A stretch of 64,000 nt of DNA. Source: Cuspidothrix sp046080565 (GTDB taxonomy: Bacteria > Cyanobacteriota > Cyanobacteriia > Cyanobacteriales > Nostocaceae). The translations under genes were made by a program, and so were the position numbers. The stretch is taken from the NCBI GenBank assembly GCA_046080565.1, contig JBJTUF010000092.1, positions 30,080 through 94,079 of the forward strand, read 5' to 3'. Shown here in pieces: positions 62,524 to 64,000 of this stretch. Each line of letters starts with the position of its first letter. Position 1 is the first letter of the stretch. Under the pieces are notes generated by a model. It worked only from the letters and a program-made list of their open reading frames with translations, made no database searches and had not been told where the DNA came from.

Positions 62524-63847
62524 ATTGAAGCTCTAACATAATGCAATCAAAATCCTCTAAAACCTCTAGTAGCTTTTGTAGTAGCTGAAAAACCTTAACT
62601 GTATCTGTAGGTTCTGCCGTTAGAGGGTCAAGAGGTCTACACTTTTGCCAATGCTCCACCAGAGACATCATTGGTAAGGGTTTGTCAAACACAGGTAGCA
62701 AGCAAAGAGCCATGGAGCTATCTATATAGACAAATTCCTCTGTTAAAGCTAGATATTTACGGATAGGAAAAGTTTTACCCTCGCTGATACAAGCAATAAG
62801 GTCTGTTTTGAATTTAGGGGTTTGGAACTGAGGATGCAGATGTACTATCGCATTTTCCCAGTGAGAATCAGTCCATTCAGTAACTGGTACAACAGTATAT
62901 TCTGTTTGAGGATTACCACACCAAAAATTTAGCAGCCGATGAATAGGATGAAGAAGTTCAAATAAATGTAATCTATCTTCTGTTGATATTTCCGGTAAAC
63001 TCATTCCTAGAAAAGCCGGTAAATCATCTGGTTCTTTGAATAGGTTCATCAAGTCCCATTGTCGCCAGTTTGTCATTTTGATAAACTCTAAATCAGCCGC
63101 CTTCAAAGCTGAGAAAATATCATTAATGGTGTAACCCTTATCCCCTTGAAATAAGTAGTTCATGAGAATATTCTCTTTTTTATCCTCTCCTTCATAGCCA
63201 GCAGTCCATGTTGTAGCTTTAAGATTGACATTATCTTTTAAAGCCTTCATGGTATCAGTGACGATTTCTATCTCTAACTCTTCTGGATTTCCATCCATTA
63301 AACCCATTAGAGTAAAGACTTCCTGAGCGCGAAAAATATTGGCTCTCTGAAGTGAACTATGTAAGTTGGTGCGAATAATACCATCTGGCTTTAATACAGC
63401 TTTCATGGCTTGCAACGCCACAGCTATATCAGGAAAAAGATAAAGAACTTCATCACAATTAATATAATTAAATTGATAATTTAGTTTAGGTAAATCATAT
63501 ATTGACAAAACATGAAATTCAGCATTGTCAAAACCATGATATTCTAAACGTTGCCGTGCAAGTTTAACTGACTCTTCTGATATATCCACACCAACAATTT
63601 TTGCACCAGGATTTGCTTCGGCTAAAACTAAAGATTTATAACCAGTACCACATCCAGCATCTAAAATTACTTTGTCTTTGGTATCTATAACTTTTTGGTT
63701 TCTTAAGTAGTAAGATGTCACTAAGTTATGAATGTAGAGTAAATTAAAATTATTTTTGGGAGATGTATCTAAGGCAATGGTGGGATAGGGAGAGCTATCA
63801 AATTGCTGGCGGATTTTCGCCCATATATCAGATGTTGAATTTGTCAT
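62522..63847 (-). CDS. SAM-dependent methyltransferase (class I) with long C-terminal region
   Basis: The product has 441 residues from ATG 63847. The N-terminal Rossmann methyltransferase domain has motif I VILDAGCGTGYKSLVLAEAN near 60, VGVDISEESVKLARQRL, and NYINCDEVLYLFPD. A C-terminal region of about 220 residues (from about 225) looks like a regulatory or substrate domain found in protein methyltransferases in cyanobacteria (NYLFQGDKGYTINDIF). It lies upstream of pilA in the same direction. The substrate is unknown; it may act on a sugar, a peptide or pilin. Confidence 0.78.
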   Translation of the reverse strand: MTNSTSDIWAKIRQQFDSSPYPTIALDTSPKNNFNLLYIHNLVTSYYLRNQKVIDTKDKVILDAGCGTGYKSLVLAEANPGAKIVGVDISEESVKLARQRLEYHGFDNAEFHVLSIYDLPKLNYQFNYINCDEVLYLFPDIAVALQAMKAVLKPDGIIRTNLHSSLQRANIFRAQEVFTLMGLMDGNPEELEIEIVTDTMKALKDNVNLKATTWTAGYEGEDKKENILMNYLFQGDKGYTINDIFSALKAADLEFIKMTNWRQWDLMNLFKEPDDLPAFLGMSLPEISTEDRLHLFELLHPIHRLLNFWCGNPQTEYTVVPVTEWTDSHWENAIVHLHPQFQTPKFKTDLIACISEGKTFPIRKYLALTEEFVYIDSSMALCLLPVFDKPLPMMSLVEHWQKCRPLDPLTAEPTDTVKVFQLLQKLLEVLEDFDCIMLELQ

Positions 63848-64000
63848 AGTAAACACTCTTAATAGCTGAGGGGATGACGAAATAACCTAAACAGCTTATC
63901 AGGTGAAAATTGTACCGATTTATGGTAAAAAAAGATAGCCCCACTATTCTCAATAAGGACTATCTATTGATAATGTTACCTGAATTCTACAAAATACACC

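Overview
The window reads as chromosomal DNA of a filamentous, heterocyst-type cyanobacterium (Nostocales: Anabaena/Nostoc/Dolichospermum group). The base composition is AT-rich. About twenty copies of the HIP1 octamer GCGATCGC are visible (for example at 1921, 7583, 16585, 21987, 31563, 36724, 50145). The genes include a CO2-uptake NDH-1 module, a high-light-inducible protein, a cyanobacterial IspH, a thylakoid assembly factor, a PEP-CTERM protein and a pilA-ogtA pair. Genus and species cannot be fixed from this sequence alone.

Layout. 1-7300: housekeeping genes (birA, pgeF, amt, an SGNH hydrolase, ispH, sodB). 7650-14200: an MITE-broken gene, an asparagine-synthetase-like/decarboxylase-like pair, and two tandem zinc-ribbon membrane proteins. 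14280-19480: an ndhF-ndhD-chp operon for CO2 hydration, with nested MITEs at its 3' end. 19860-23010: small membrane and secreted proteins and a K+ channel with a nearby remnant copy. 23090-30310: a copper ATPase and a MerR regulator with matching operators, separated by a restriction-modification gene and a toxin-antitoxin pair. 30550-34360: argD and an AvaI-like restriction-modification system. 34400-48570: mixed metabolism (glycosyltransferase, C-terminal protease, thiC with a TPP riboswitch, ald, a Hli protein, a WD40 protein, a metal-binding lipoprotein, murT). A GxxExxY nuclease-fold gene enclosed by inverted repeats also lies here. 49000-52340: a thylakoid protein, a small TPR-like protein, and three PD-(D/E)XK-type genes. 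52790-63850: a co-oriented cluster with methyltransferase, pilA, a GT41 glycosyltransferase, sugar ketoisomerase, sugar formyltransferase and a 1573-residue multi-domain glycosyltransferase, probably for pilin or surface glycosylation.

The strongest theme outside the genes is small mobile DNA. Several MITE families are present, some with TA target duplications. Two of them sit in the TA of stop codons and recreate TAG. One MITE splits a gene with a clear 6-bp target duplication. Three genes carry in-frame insertions of about eight codons derived from dispersed repeats, and heptanucleotide tandem repeats enter two coding regions. A dispersed repeat with core CGAACCGCAGAG occurs at least seven times. 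Two copies form a 37-bp inverted repeat (36 of 37 matching) that fits exactly around the GxxExxY gene. This repeat-plus-nuclease unit is my best candidate for an undescribed mobile system.
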